64,000 bases of DNA from the NCBI GenBank assembly GCA_963711675.1, contig CAVQFB010000003.1, forward strand, positions 124,001-188,000, in the 5' to 3' direction. Under the pieces are notes generated by a model, which ran no database searches, was not told where the DNA came from, and saw only the letters and a list, made by a program, of their open reading frames with translations. Both the position numbers and the translations under genes were made by a program. Below are positions 28,334 through 38,200 of the stretch, piece by piece. The first letter of the stretch is position 1. Each line of letters begins with the position of its first letter. Source of the stretch: CAVQFB01 sp963711675 (lineage in GTDB: Bacteria > Acidobacteriota > Terriglobia > Terriglobales > Acidobacteriaceae).

Positions 28334-30256
28334 CTAAGCCGACGTCTTTTCCTTAACTGACTTCAGCCCGAGATTGCGAATCAAGCGGAGCAGAGAATTG
28401 GGATGCAGGCCCAGGGCCTTGGCTGCGTCGATGTAGTTTCCGTTTGCCTGGTCAAGAGCTTGTGAGATCAGCCGTCGCTTGCTGTCCTTCACGGCGCTAT
28501 AGTATTTGGCGTTCTGATCTAGGGGTGGCGCGGCCGACTCAAGAAGAGACTCGGGCAGGTCTTCGGCGAGAACAACGTCAGTCGCACCCAGCACTAGCGC
28601 TCTCTCGATCGCGTTCTCCAGTTCCCGCACATTTCCAGGCCACTGGTAACTCAGCAGGCAGACCCGTGCTTCGGCAGACAGGGCTTTTCGTCGCATCCCA
28701 CACTTTTTGCTGATCTTGACGATGAAGTGCTCTGCCAGCGCGGCGATGTCCTCTTTCCTGTCACGCAGTGGCGGCATATTGAGAACAACCACATTCAGCC
28801 GATGGTACAAATCGCTGCGGAAAGTGCCCGCTCTTATGGCTTCCTGCAAGTCGCGGTTGGAGGCCGCGATCACGCGGATGTCGACCTTATGCGCCCTCGT
28901 TCCTCCCACACGCTCGAACTCACGTTCCTGCAAGACTCGCAGGAGCTTTGCCTGCAGGCTAGGAGCCAACTCGCTGATTTCATCGAGAAACAGCGTGCCT
29001 CCTTCCGCAAGTTCAAGTTTGCCCTTTTTCTGTGAGATTGCTCCCGTGAACGCTCCTTTCTCATGCCCGAACAGCTCACTCTCCAGCAAGCCCTCGGTTA
29101 TCGCCGCACAGTTAATGGCGACAAACGGCCGATCGGAGCGCTTGCTGTTGCCGTGCACCGCTCGCGCGGCCAGTTCTTTGCCGGTACCGCTCTCACCCAG
29201 AATTAAGACCGTCGAGTCCGTGGGCGCCACGCGGCGAATACGGTCGTACAGTTGGCGCATACCTGGGCTGCTGCCAACCATGTTGTGTTCCAGGTCGATT
29301 TCTAAGCGAAGAGCTCGGTTTTCGTCTTGCAATTCTTGCAGAGCGCGAACGTTGTCCAAGGCAAGAGCCGCCAGACTCGCGACCGCAGTCATTACCTGGA
29401 GATGGTTCTCGTCGAAGGATTCCGCGGGATTCTGGCTGTCGAGGTAGATCACCCCGATTACGCTGCCTGACACGATCAAGGGCACGCAGAGCAGGGCTTT
29501 GATGTGCAGCTCATCCAGCGAATTCACCATCCCCAAGATCTCGTCCATCTTTACATCGCCGACCACCAGACCAACTCGTTCCTGCAGAACGCGGCGCACC
29601 ACGGTTCGGCTTACCCGGACGGGCAGGCCGGGACCGCGGAGTCGGTCCCATGCGACGGCCGAGCTGAATTCTTCGGCTCCGGCCTCGAAATGCAGGATCG
29701 CGGCGCGCTCGGCGGGAACCACGTCGAAGATCATCCCCAACAACTGCCACTCGAGTGATTCCCGGTCACGAATGCTACCAATGCCGATGGCAATCTTCAG
29801 CAGCGCGTTCAGGTCACGTGTTACGCGAGCGGTCTCAGGCAGAACAGGTAGTTTGCCTTCCGGATGCAGATAAAGAGCGTCCTCCTGGCGAAGGACGATC
29901 GACGCACGGCCCGGTTCGACGGTCTCGGTCATCTGCACGATATTCCGGCGCGGTTCGAACTCCTCCTCATGCAAGAGAAGAGCCAGTACGGAATCGCCGA
30001 CGCCAATCTGATCGAGATGGCGCAACTTTTCTTCGGTCACCGGCATGCCATTGACTAAGGTTCCGTTGCGGCTGTCAAGGTCGCGAATCGTGAAGGTTTC
30101 ACCGTCACGAAAGAGTTCGCAATGCTTGCGGGACAAAGCTGGGTCGGTAATCCAAAGCTGGTTGGCGGAATCTCGGCCAATGGCCACTCTCCCTTCCGGG
30201 AGCGGAAAGGTCGTGCCCTTGAACGGTCCGGCGATGCCTACCAACTTCGGATTCAT
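28334..30256 (-). CDS. FHA-GAF-AAA+ sigma-54 transcription activator
   Basis: A 640-residue regulator from the ATG at 30256; an in-frame GTG at 30286 would add ten residues. In the numbering from GTG, the FHA phosphothreonine-binding domain covers about 15-105 (GRDSAN, LSRKHCEL, SRNGTLVNG) and a GAF domain covers about 165-315. The AAA+ domain has Walker A GESGTGKE (364-371), an intact GAFTGA loop (411-416) and Walker B (432-437), and a Fis-type helix-turn-helix lies near the C-terminus. FHA input implies control by a Ser/Thr kinase, as in FhlA-like or EspR-like activators, instead of a histidine kinase. It is divergent from a small secreted protein gene; the spacer carries repeated candidate binding sites. 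Confidence 0.92.
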   Translation of the reverse strand: MNPKLVGIAGPFKGTTFPLPEGRVAIGRDSANQLWITDPALSRKHCELFRDGETFTIRDLDSRNGTLVNGMPVTEEKLRHLDQIGVGDSVLALLLHEEEFEPRRNIVQMTETVEPGRASIVLRQEDALYLHPEGKLPVLPETARVTRDLNALLKIAIGIGSIRDRESLEWQLLGMIFDVVPAERAAILHFEAGAEEFSSAVAWDRLRGPGLPVRVSRTVVRRVLQERVGLVVGDVKMDEILGMVNSLDELHIKALLCVPLIVSGSVIGVIYLDSQNPAESFDENHLQVMTAVASLAALALDNVRALQELQDENRALRLEIDLEHNMVGSSPGMRQLYDRIRRVAPTDSTVLILGESGTGKELAARAVHGNSKRSDRPFVAINCAAITEGLLESELFGHEKGAFTGAISQKKGKLELAEGGTLFLDEISELAPSLQAKLLRVLQEREFERVGGTRAHKVDIRVIAASNRDLQEAIRAGTFRSDLYHRLNVVVLNMPPLRDRKEDIAALAEHFIVKISKKCGMRRKALSAEARVCLLSYQWPGNVRELENAIERALVLGATDVVLAEDLPESLLESAAPPLDQNAKYYSAVKDSKRRLISQALDQANGNYIDAAKALGLHPNSLLRLIRNLGLKSVKEKTSA

Positions 30257-30642
30257 CTCAACGTTCGCGATGGGCTTGTGTAGCACATTTCGACAATGGG
30301 TGCACCTGGTTTTGGTGGTCCGACCTTGAATCAGCTAACCGGAGGGCGGGTCTGCGCTAACCGTTCGGTTAGCGAAAACGAACCCGGAGTCTGTGCGGAG
30401 TCCCTCACTACTTCAAACCGCCTTCCCATGGCTAACCGAATCAATGGTTTGCTGAAGACCCTCCCAGTCACGATCTGGGATTCTGCTTTGGTCTTACGCT
30501 TGCCTTAACCCCTGCGACAACCGGTTATCAAAACCGTTGTGAGTGTGGGGACGGAAGCAAAGCAGAACTGAGTGGTGGGGATTTTCCAGAACCTGGGCCG
30601 ATCCTGCGTGGCTTCCACAATTCTCAACACGAAGGAGGAGAT
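30257..30642 (+). promoter_or_regulatory. Divergent control region with GCTAACCG repeats and a sigma-54-like site
   Basis: GCTAACCG occurs at 30334-30341, as a palindrome CGCTAACCG-TT-CGGTTAGCG at 30355-30374, and again at 30431-30438. A GG/GC pair with the 10-base gap of a -24/-12 promoter (TTGG at 30488-30491, GC at 30502-30503) lies about 140 bases before the secreted protein ATG at 30643. Just downstream, at about 30516-30540, is an imperfect dyad ACAACCGGTT/AACCGTTGT. The promoter lacks the full TGGCAC consensus, so it is only a candidate. The secreted-protein ribosome-binding site AAGGAGGAG ends the region. Confidence 0.45.
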
Positions 30643-31065
30643 ATGAAAAAGCAAGCTCTTACTCTCATCGGCGTGCTGGGCCTGCTGTTGGCAGCCGGAT
30701 CGGCATTCGCACAAACCATCAACGTTCGCGCCAATGTCCCTTTCAAGTTCATCGTCAACAAGGAGACGTTACCGGCTGGTCAGTATTCGATAAAATCTTT
30801 AGGTGACTCCGTCGGGAGAACTCTGTTTATCAGCAATTCGGACAAGAGCGAGAAGACCGCGGTCATCACCAACGGGGTGGAAAACGGAGCAGCTTCCAAG
30901 CAAACCAAGCTGGTGTTCCTCCGCTATGGCGATCGGTATTTCCTCTCCGAGATCTGGGTGGAGGGCAACAGTTCCGGCCATCAGCTTCCGAAGAGTCCGC
31001 GGGAGGCCGAGGTCGCGATGGACTACAGTCCGCAGCCTGTGGTGGTGATGGCGAGTCTGAAGTAG
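30643..31065 (+). CDS. Small secreted protein, 140 aa
   Basis: A clear signal peptide (MKKQALTLIGVLGLLLAAGSAFA) gives a mature protein of about 117 residues starting QTINVRANVPFKFIVN. It is predicted mostly beta-strand, with a VPF-F-V motif and a pattern PAGQYSI that I associate with small secreted proteins very common in Acidobacteriota. No enzyme motif is visible. A strong ribosome-binding site (AAGGAGGAGAT) precedes the ATG, a rho-independent hairpin follows, and the long upstream region with repeated motifs suggests regulated expression. The function is unknown. Confidence 0.85.
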   Translation: MKKQALTLIGVLGLLLAAGSAFAQTINVRANVPFKFIVNKETLPAGQYSIKSLGDSVGRTLFISNSDKSEKTAVITNGVENGAASKQTKLVFLRYGDRYFLSEIWVEGNSSGHQLPKSPREAEVAMDYSPQPVVVMASLK

Positions 31066-31090
31066 CTCGATTCGGGTTGATATCATCCGC

Positions 31091-31126
31091 AGGGCGCGCC
31101 ATAACACGGTGCGCCCTTGTTTTATT
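31091..31126 (+). terminator. Rho-independent terminator after the secreted protein
   Basis: AGGGCGC (31091-31097) pairs with GCGCCCT (31111-31117) around a 13-base loop and is followed by TGTTTTATT. Confidence 0.75.
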
Positions 31127-31291
31127 GGCATACCAAGCGCTCAACGCGACTTCTCTTGGAGGATCAAGCACTCCATGGCGAAACTCTTCTGGTTTCCACA
31201 GGCTGGTTTTGAGCTAGAATAACCCCTGCATCGCGCGCCGCTTCTCGGGATGGTGTGCGGTTGCTGCCCCTTCCCCCTAGGAGGTAGCTCG

Positions 31292-31801
31292 ATGTACCGG
31301 TCGTACTCCAGTGGTATCCCCACTTCGAGCGGCTTTGCGGATGCTGAGTCCCAGATTCGGGATCTGAGCCAGGACTTTTGCACTGCGTTCAACACTGGGA
31401 ACTATGATCACGTAGCGGCGCTGTTCGCCCCGGATGGCGTTCTCATGGCGCCACATCGTCAAGCCTTGCAGGAACGGAAGGCGATTGAGCGAGCCCTGCG
31501 CGATTTTGGAGAAGCGGGATACCAGGATCTGCGCCTGGAGACGACTAGAGTCGACCCTTCCGGAGACATGGCAGTGGAAGTTGGGCGTTACGGCGTGGGT
31601 ATCCGTCAGGCCAATGGAACCACTGTTGTCGATCAGGGAAAGTACTTGAGGGTGTGGCGACGCCTGGGTGTTTGGTTAATCGTTGCCTATTCCTGGAACA
31701 GTAACTTGCCGGCTGCAAGCTCGGATTTCGCACGAGAAAATCAGTTGCCGGAATCCGGCAAGCGTCCCATAATCGGCGAGGATGTCCCCAAATCCGCCTA
31801 A
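31292..31801 (+). CDS. SnoaL/NTF2-like protein
   Basis: The 169-residue product starts at the ATG at 31292, directly after TAGGAGGTAGCTCG. It has the NTF2/DUF4440 fold pattern: helix IRDLSQDFCTAFNTGNYDHVAALFAPDG, an AIERALRDF helix, then strands ending in WRRLGVWLIVAYSWNSN. NTF2-like proteins are small ligand-binding or enzyme domains of many kinds, and no catalytic pair can be assigned. No export signal is visible. The next gene, a tiny zinc-ribbon protein, begins 20 bases before its stop, so translation of the two is coupled. Confidence 0.82.
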   Translation: MYRSYSSGIPTSSGFADAESQIRDLSQDFCTAFNTGNYDHVAALFAPDGVLMAPHRQALQERKAIERALRDFGEAGYQDLRLETTRVDPSGDMAVEVGRYGVGIRQANGTTVVDQGKYLRVWRRLGVWLIVAYSWNSNLPAASSDFARENQLPESGKRPIIGEDVPKSA

Positions 31802-31976
31802 AGCTGTTGCTGACGCTAAGAGGGATGGCCTGACCTTGCAGGCAGGTCGATCGGTGTCTGCTGTGACGGAAGTAGCCCGCGTGTGTCCCAACTGCTCATC
31901 GCAGCTTCAGCAGCACCACTGCAAACTGAGTTGTCCTGTTTGCGGCTTCTACCTGAGCTGTTCCGATTTCTACTAA
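31782..31976 (+). CDS. Small zinc-ribbon protein, 64 aa
   Basis: The ATG at 31782 has GGCGAGG upstream and overlaps the end of the NTF2-like gene. The C-terminal half holds CPNC and CPVC knuckles plus extra Cys and His (HHCKLSCPVCGFYLSCSDFY), a compact zinc-binding fold. The N-terminal half is basic and unstructured. It could be a small regulator or RNA/protein-binding peptide; no partner is evident beyond its coupled neighbour. Confidence 0.72.
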   Translation: MSPNPPKAVADAKRDGLTLQAGRSVSAVTEVARVCPNCSSQLQQHHCKLSCPVCGFYLSCSDFY

Positions 31977-32097
31977 TGTTAAACAGGAACTCTATCCGCC
32001 AGTTGAGGGGCGAACCAAACCCTCCCAACGTGCGCCAAGTCTCGCCTGCAACTACAATAGCTAGGCTTCAGAAACCGACAACTTGAGGAGATTGAGC

Positions 32098-32523
32098 ATG
32101 CAACGTAAAGCCAGCGCGGTTTGGAAGGGCGGACTCAAAGACGGAAAGGGCACAGTCTCGTCGGCGAGCGGAGTTCTTTCTAATACGCCTTATTCCTTTA
32201 CTACACGTTTTGAGAATACGCCCGGGACAAACCCAGAGGAACTGATCGCCGCAGCTCACGCGGCCTGCTTTTCCATGGCTCTTTCCGCACAGTTAGGCGC
32301 CGCTAATCTTACGCCTGAGAGCATTTCCACCAGCGCAACCCTAACCATGGAAAAGCTTGATGCCGGCTGGACGATCACGGCAGTACATCTCGACGTGGTG
32401 GCGCGCATTCCGAAGGCCGATCAGGCCGCCTTTGATAAGGCAGCGCTGAACGCCAAAAGTGGATGTCCCGTCTCGAAGGTACTGAAGGCGGACGTCACGA
32501 TGAGTGCCAAGCTGGAGTCTTAG
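32098..32523 (+). CDS. osmC: OsmC/Ohr family peroxiredoxin
   Basis: OsmC reduces organic hydroperoxides with two conserved cysteines. The 141-residue protein shows Cys57 in AAAHAACFSMALS and Cys123 in SGCPVSKVL, with the early motif RKASAVWKGGLKDGKG, all typical of the OsmC branch. The ATG at 32098 has GAGGAG upstream. It stands as a single gene, followed by a hairpin and a convergent small gene. Confidence 0.92.
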   Translation: MQRKASAVWKGGLKDGKGTVSSASGVLSNTPYSFTTRFENTPGTNPEELIAAAHAACFSMALSAQLGAANLTPESISTSATLTMEKLDAGWTITAVHLDVVARIPKADQAAFDKAALNAKSGCPVSKVLKADVTMSAKLES

Positions 32524-32556
32524 AAAGAATTTACAATTCGTTTTCAGGTTTTCTGG

Positions 32557-32584
32557 GCCCGAGGCTGACTTGCTTCGGGCTCTT
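32557..32584 (+). terminator. Hairpin terminator after osmC
   Basis: GCCCGAG (32557-32563) pairs with TTCGGGC (32574-32580, one G-T) around a 10-base loop, with TCTT following. It lies between two convergent genes. Confidence 0.5.
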
Positions 32585-32625
32585 TGCCTTGTTGGAGGAG
32601 ATCTCGCAAGCCACAGGAGCCTTTC

Positions 32626-32850
32626 CTAGCCCTGCGAGCGCAATATCTCGCGAATCGAACGATTGATTCGGGCGGCATCCTGGGCAGCATTGTCGATCAG
32701 GCCTACCCACTTCTGATTGTTGCCGTCAAGGTTTGCCTGTCCCAGCAGGTAGCAGGCCTGCATGATGGTCTCAATGGAGTTGCTCAAATCGTGAGCCAGA
32801 GAACGCAACTGACGGGTGACTTCGGGTGCGACCTTTTCTGATGGAGACAT
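32626..32850 (-). CDS. Small HisKA-like protein, 74 aa
   Basis: The product resembles an isolated phosphoacceptor helix of a histidine kinase: LRSLAHDLSNSIETIMQACYLL carries His20 followed by Asp, as in the H-box of hybrid kinases (AHDLNN-type). A second helix then ends in RINRSIREILRSQG. There is no ATPase domain in the gene or beside it. It could be a phosphotransfer or dimerization protein, or a kinase inhibitor. GGAATTGA precedes the ATG at 32850. A pseudogene remnant is a possible alternative, but the frame is clean and has its own start. Confidence 0.65.
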   Translation of the reverse strand: MSPSEKVAPEVTRQLRSLAHDLSNSIETIMQACYLLGQANLDGNNQKWVGLIDNAAQDAARINRSIREILRSQG

Positions 32851-32975
32851 TCAATTCCTTATTTGGCGACCGGGATCTTTCCGCAAGGCCGCCAGTCTGT
32901 TGTGGGTGTGCTGGGGAGAAATACACAAGCCGCCTGCCTGGTCTGCTGGCGCATAGTCATCTCCCGGAACCGCGT

Positions 32976-33003
32976 TTGACAGTGAGCGGTACCCCTGTAG
33001 AAT
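32976..33003 (+). promoter_or_regulatory. Sigma-70-type promoter of the tRNA-Leu gene
   Basis: A consensus -35 TTGACA (32976-32981) and -10 TAGAAT (32998-33003) are separated by 16 bases. The tRNA begins 60 bases after the -10. Confidence 0.75.
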
Positions 33004-33063
33004 ATTACTCGTAGTCCTTTCCTGGAAGGTGGTCCTGTTGCGGCCGCCGCAAGAAAGTCACTC

Positions 33064-33150
33064 GCCGAAGTGGCGGAATTGGCAGACGCGCATGGTTCAG
33101 GTCCATGTACCCGCAAGGGTGTGGGGGTTCGAGTCCCTTCTTCGGCACCA
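33064..33150 (+). tRNA. tRNA-Leu (anticodon CAG)
   Basis: An 87-base class II tRNA. The acceptor stem GCCGAAG pairs with CTTCGGC, followed by discriminator A and an encoded CCA. The anticodon stem CATGG/CCATG encloses loop TTCAGGT, giving CAG, which reads CTG. A long variable arm (CCCGCAAGGGT region) and a GGTTCGAGTC T-loop fit tRNA-Leu. A near-consensus promoter lies upstream. No integrase or duplicated 3' end is visible nearby, so it does not appear to be in use as an attachment site. Confidence 0.97.
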
Positions 33151-33343
33151 AGTTAATGCAGTTTCTTGCGATTTTGTTGCAAGAAAGCCGACGCTTGCGA
33201 CGTTTTGATCGCTCCCAGAGTGCCTGCTGCCTCGCCAGCCGAACCGCGCCGTTCCTCCACCGGTTCGTAACCCCATCTTCAACAAACTCCAACGCCTTTT
33301 GCCGCATCTTTACGGCGTCGGAAATCCACAGCGCCAAGGTAAA

Positions 33344-35221
33344 ATGGGCCAAGCTTCGTTGAACACCTCAAGCAGTGCTCGAAGTTCTCGGGGTCAAAAC
33401 ATGGGGCAGCACGAGAGTTTTTGGAGCAGCTGGCGGGAACGCCTTTCGGCGTTGCGCAATGTTCCTCCCATTCTGAAGATTGTCTGGCAATCCGGGCCGC
33501 ATGTGGTGACTGTCGGCATCGTTGCCCGGGTCTTCGCGGCACTGCTTCCAATCGGCCTCGCCTATATACCGAAACTAATCATCGACATTCTGGTCAGTCT
33601 CCTGAAGACGCACGGACCAGTTCCAACTCGCTTGTGGTGGTTGGTGCTTGTCGAGTTCGGTCTGGCGGTCGTGAGCAGCCTGGTCACGCGAATGATCGAC
33701 TACTCCGACTCGTTGCTGGCAAACAAATACACACGCCACGTCAGCATTCAGGTGATGAAGCATGCCTCGCAACTCGACCTGACAGCCTACGAGGATCCCG
33801 TTTACTACGACCGGTTGGAACGAGCGCGGGTTCAAGCTACGGATCGGCTGGTCATGATCCAATCTATCGGCCGGCTGGAATTGCAACTCATCACCGCCGC
33901 GGGTTGGTCCATTGCAGTCATGCTCTATTCGCCCTGGCTGATGCTGCTGCTGACTGTGGCCGTTCTGCCCGCATTCTTAGGTGAAACGCACTTTGCTTTT
34001 CTCGGCTACGCGAAGAATTTTCGTCAGACACCGATTAAGCGGCAGCTGGATTACTTGCGCCAGGCCGGAGCGACGAAGGAGGCGGCGAAAGAGCTCAAGC
34101 TCTTCAATCTCGCAGGGTTCTTCACGCAAAGGTTCGCGAAACTGTCGGACATCATTTACGAGCAGGACATTGCCCTGGCGCGAAAGAGGCTCGGTGTCGG
34201 CTCAATTTTGTCGCTGGTTAGCACCGCCGGATATTATGCCGCGTATGCGTACGTTATTTGGCGAACGCTCTTCGGCAAGTGGGGAATCGGCACCTTTTAT
34301 TTTCTGAACACAGCCATTGTCAATGCCAGCAGCAACATCCAGCAGGTGCTCTCGACCCTTTCGGGCATTGCCGACCAGGCCTTGTTCCTGACAGATCTGC
34401 TTGCGTTCTTCGACATGAAACCGACGATCCAGTCGAAGCCGAACGCACTGCGTGCGCCGCGTCCGATCAGGCAAGGATTCGAGTTTCGTGACGTTTCTTT
34501 TGTTTATCCGGGTACCGATCGCCTTGTCCTTAACCGTTTGAATTTTCGCCTGAGCCCCAGTGAACGCGTTGCTCTGATCGGAGAGAACGGGCAGGGCAAG
34601 ACTACGATCGTGAAACTCATCACAAGGCTGTACGATCCCACGGAAGGACAAATTTTCCTCGATGGCGTAGACCTTCGAGAGTATGACCTTGAAGACCTGT
34701 ATCGCGAGATTGGGGTGATCTTCCAGGACTTTATGAGATACGAAATGACCGCGCGAGAGAATATCGCCGTTGGCAAGATCGAGGATCTGGACGACCTTCG
34801 CGCCTTGGAGGCTGCGGCGCAGAAGAGTCTGGCCAATGAAGTAATCGGCAGACTGGCAGGTGGCTATGACCAGATGCTCGGACGCCGGTTTGAAGGCGGG
34901 GTGGATCTTTCCGGCGGCGAATGGCAAAAGCTTGCGCTGGCCCGCGCTTACCTTCGCGACGCACAATTGCTGATTCTTGACGAGCCGACGGCTGCCCTCG
35001 ACGCACGCAGCGAGTACCAAGTGTTCCAACGTTTCGCCGAACTCACAGCCGGCAAGATGGCGCTTTTTATCTCTCACCGTTTTTCCACGGTGCGCATGGC
35101 AGATCGCATTGTCGTTCTCGAAAACGGAAGAATTGCGGAAGAAGGAAGTCACGCTGAACTGGCGAACAGGGGCGGTCGTTACGCCGAGATGTTCGAACTG
35201 CAGGCCGCCAGTTATCGCTGA
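33344..35221 (+). CDS. ABC exporter, fused membrane and ATPase domains
   Basis: A half-transporter of about 625 residues. Six membrane helices occupy roughly the first 330 residues. The ATPase has Walker A GENGQGKTT, signature LSGGEWQKLALARA, Walker B LLILDEPTAALD and H-loop SHRFS. It belongs to the MsbA/NdvA/lipid-or-glucan exporter group. The stop is three bases from the start of the beta-1,2-glucan synthase-like gene, so the two are coupled; this context suggests export of the glucan product, as NdvA does for NdvB in rhizobia. The start is uncertain: 33344 (AAGGT upstream) or 33401 (GGGG upstream) are both plausible. Confidence 0.85.
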   Translation: MGQASLNTSSSARSSRGQNMGQHESFWSSWRERLSALRNVPPILKIVWQSGPHVVTVGIVARVFAALLPIGLAYIPKLIIDILVSLLKTHGPVPTRLWWLVLVEFGLAVVSSLVTRMIDYSDSLLANKYTRHVSIQVMKHASQLDLTAYEDPVYYDRLERARVQATDRLVMIQSIGRLELQLITAAGWSIAVMLYSPWLMLLLTVAVLPAFLGETHFAFLGYAKNFRQTPIKRQLDYLRQAGATKEAAKELKLFNLAGFFTQRFAKLSDIIYEQDIALARKRLGVGSILSLVSTAGYYAAYAYVIWRTLFGKWGIGTFYFLNTAIVNASSNIQQVLSTLSGIADQALFLTDLLAFFDMKPTIQSKPNALRAPRPIRQGFEFRDVSFVYPGTDRLVLNRLNFRLSPSERVALIGENGQGKTTIVKLITRLYDPTEGQIFLDGVDLREYDLEDLYREIGVIFQDFMRYEMTARENIAVGKIEDLDDLRALEAAAQKSLANEVIGRLAGGYDQMLGRRFEGGVDLSGGEWQKLALARAYLRDAQLLILDEPTAALDARSEYQVFQRFAELTAGKMALFISHRFSTVRMADRIVVLENGRIAEEGSHAELANRGGRYAEMFELQAASYR

Positions 35222-35224
35222 AGA

Positions 35225-38200
35225 ATGACCGATATGACGCAGAAAACCCATGCGGAGCTAGCCGGAGAAGAAGATCAACCCGTGCTCACCCCTTTGGCAA
35301 AGTCAGGCGAAGTGGATCTGCTTTCCCTGTGTTCTCACGCTTCGCAACTGGCAAGCGGCCTGGTTTGGCTCCCGAACACGCGGTCCTCAGCCTTTTTCTC
35401 GGAACAAAGCCGACGGGCTGTTCGTGCGTTCCGTCCAGTGATGCGGAAGATTCAGGTCCCACGAGCGGATACCTCGTCCGAGGACCTTCGCTGGCTTCAG
35501 GATAATTTCCGCCTTCTGGACTCAGAGTTGGACGGACTTCGAGAAGGATTTCAGCAATTCCGCAGGGTTCCTCACGTGCGTACGCCTGAAGGCGTCAGCC
35601 TTCCCCGGGTCGCGGCGCTGGCCGAAGGCTTCCTCGTGGCAGTCGGCTACAAGTTCAGCGAAAGCGCGCTCATTGCTTACGTGGAGGAGTTTCAGAAGAC
35701 CACCGTCCTAAAGATGATGGAGCTTTGGGCGTTCGTTCAGGCGATGAAGTTGGTACTTTTGCGGGAGATTGCGAGGCGCGCTTCTCGATGTCTGGCGAAC
35801 CCTGCCGGTTCGTACGAAATAGGCATCTGTGTGAACAGCCTGCGGGAAGTCACCCAAGCGCCGTGGAGAGTAATTCTAGAGCCTTTAATCCTTTTCGATC
35901 ACGTGCTCCGTCAGGACCCAGCTGGCTCATACACGAAAATGGATTTTGACAGCCGCGAGCTCTACCGGAAAAAACTGATCGAAATGGCTGCGCGGTCGGA
36001 TTTCCCCGAGATGGAGGTTGCCCGGCAGGCATTGATCCGGGCCCGTGACGCGCAACAACAACCGGAACCGAACCCTCGTGTGGCCGCCCGTCGTTCTCAC
36101 ATCGGCTACTATCTCATCGGCGAAGGCTCGGATCTATTGAATGAGCACATCGGCTTCCGGCCGTCGCTCGGAGGTCGTTTGCGCGCCTTTCTGCGCAAGC
36201 ATCCCGATCAGTTCTATTTGACGGGCATCGAAGTGCTGATGTTCGTCATCGTTCTGGCAGTGTTGTTGCCTTTGATCAGCTTGAGCACTTCGCTGGGCCT
36301 TCTTCTCTTTTCGCTCCTGGCTCTATTGCTCCCGTCATCGCAAGGGGCGATCCAGGTAATGAACTACCTGACGACTTCGCTACTGCCCGCGCAGATCATT
36401 CCAAAGCTCGATTTTTCGGACGGAGTTCCCGATGATTGCGTGACGCTCGTAGCCATCCCGACGCTCCTTCTGAACGAAAAGCAGGTTCGCACTCTGGTCG
36501 ACGATCTGGAGGTCCGCTTTCTTGGCAACCACGATCGCAACATCCACTTCGCCCTCGTGTCTGACTTGCCTGATTCACGCGAGCCGTCCCGGGAAGATGA
36601 TCCCCTCATCGACCTTTGTTCGGATCTTATTCGCGGGCTGAACGAGAAATATGCGGATCAGGACGCGGGTTCGTTCTTGCTGCTTCATCGACATCGCGTC
36701 TACAACCCCCGCGAGGGTGCGTGGATGGGATGGGAGCGCAAGCGCGGCAAACTTCTCGACTTGAACAAATTGCTTCGTCAGCACTATGACAGTTTTCCGA
36801 TTAAGGTCGGCGACCTGTCAATCTTGCCCCGCGTTCGTTTTGTCCTGACCCTTGACTCGGATACCGAATTGCCCCGCCGCTCGGCTCACCGCATGATCGG
36901 TGCTCTGGCCCATCCGCTGAATCAGGCGATCGTTGATTCTGAAAAGAACCTGGTCGTGGCAGGCTATGGAATTCTTCAGCCGCGGGTAGGAGTGAGCGTG
37001 CAGAGCGCCTCGCAGTCACGGCTTGCCAGTATCTACTCGGGTGAGACTGGATTTGACATCTACACGCGCGCGATCTCCGATGTTTATCAGGACCTTTACG
37101 GCGAAGGCATTTTCACCGGAAAAGGAATTTATGAAGTTGACACCCTGTACCAGGTATTGGACCGGCGTTTTCCAAACAACATCCTGCTGAGTCACGATCT
37201 GATCGAAGGCGCGTACGCGCGCGCCGCGCTCGCAAGTGATATCGAAATCATCGAGGACTATCCATCTCATTACAGCGCGTACAGCCGGCGCAAGCATCGT
37301 TGGCTTCGTGGGGACTGGCAGATCACCGCCTGGCTGCGGTCCAAGGTGCGAGATGAGTCCGGAAAATATGTTCCAAACCCTATATCTATCGTTTCCCAGT
37401 GGAAGATCCTGGATAACCTGCGCCGTAGCCTGGTTGAACCCGCAACATTTTTGCTCCTGGTGTGCGGCTGGCTCTTTCTCCCTGAGACGCCGCTGTACTG
37501 GACCCTGATCACGATTGGCATCCTGTTTCTGCCCGTATGGTGCAATTTTGTCTTTACGATCGTTCGGGCTGCCGCAGAACGCAAAATGGAAGTTGCACGG
37601 GATGCATGGAACGGGCTCTTTACTGCCAATGTCAGCGTTTTTCTTTCCATAGCCTTCCTGGCTCATCAGACACTGGTCTCGCTGGACGCGGTTTTCCGCA
37701 CCCTCGTGCGGCGTGCCTTTACCCAACGCCGTCTGCTGGAGTGGGAAACAGCTGCGCAGGCCGAACTGGGCCGGAAGCGTACCCCCCTGGATCTTTATCT
37801 GAATTGGGTGCCGGTGCTCGCGCTCGTGGTAGGCCTCGTGGTCTTTCTTGTCAATCCCGATGCTCTTCCAGTCGCAGCCCCCGTTTTGTGCTTGTGGGCC
37901 TGCGGCAAACTGATTTCGGTATGGCTTGACCAGCCCGCACGCCCCTTACGAAGTGGGGTCTCCAAGGCGGACAAATTGTTTTTGCGCCGATCCGCGCTTC
38001 GCACTTGGCGCTACTTTGCCGAATTCAGCACAGAAGAGCACAACTGGCTGATACCCGACAACGTTCAGGAAGAGCCTGCCGCCATCGCAGCGCGGGTTTC
38101 ACCTACAAACCTGGGATTCTTGCTGAATGCCCGTCAGGTTGCATGCGAGTTTGGCTATCTCACCGTGCCCGAATTTGCGCAACAGACCTTGCGAACGCTC

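Noticed and set aside
33064..33150. tRNA-Leu as an integration site
   Set aside because: No integrase, direct repeat of the tRNA end, or foreign-looking block is visible on either side.
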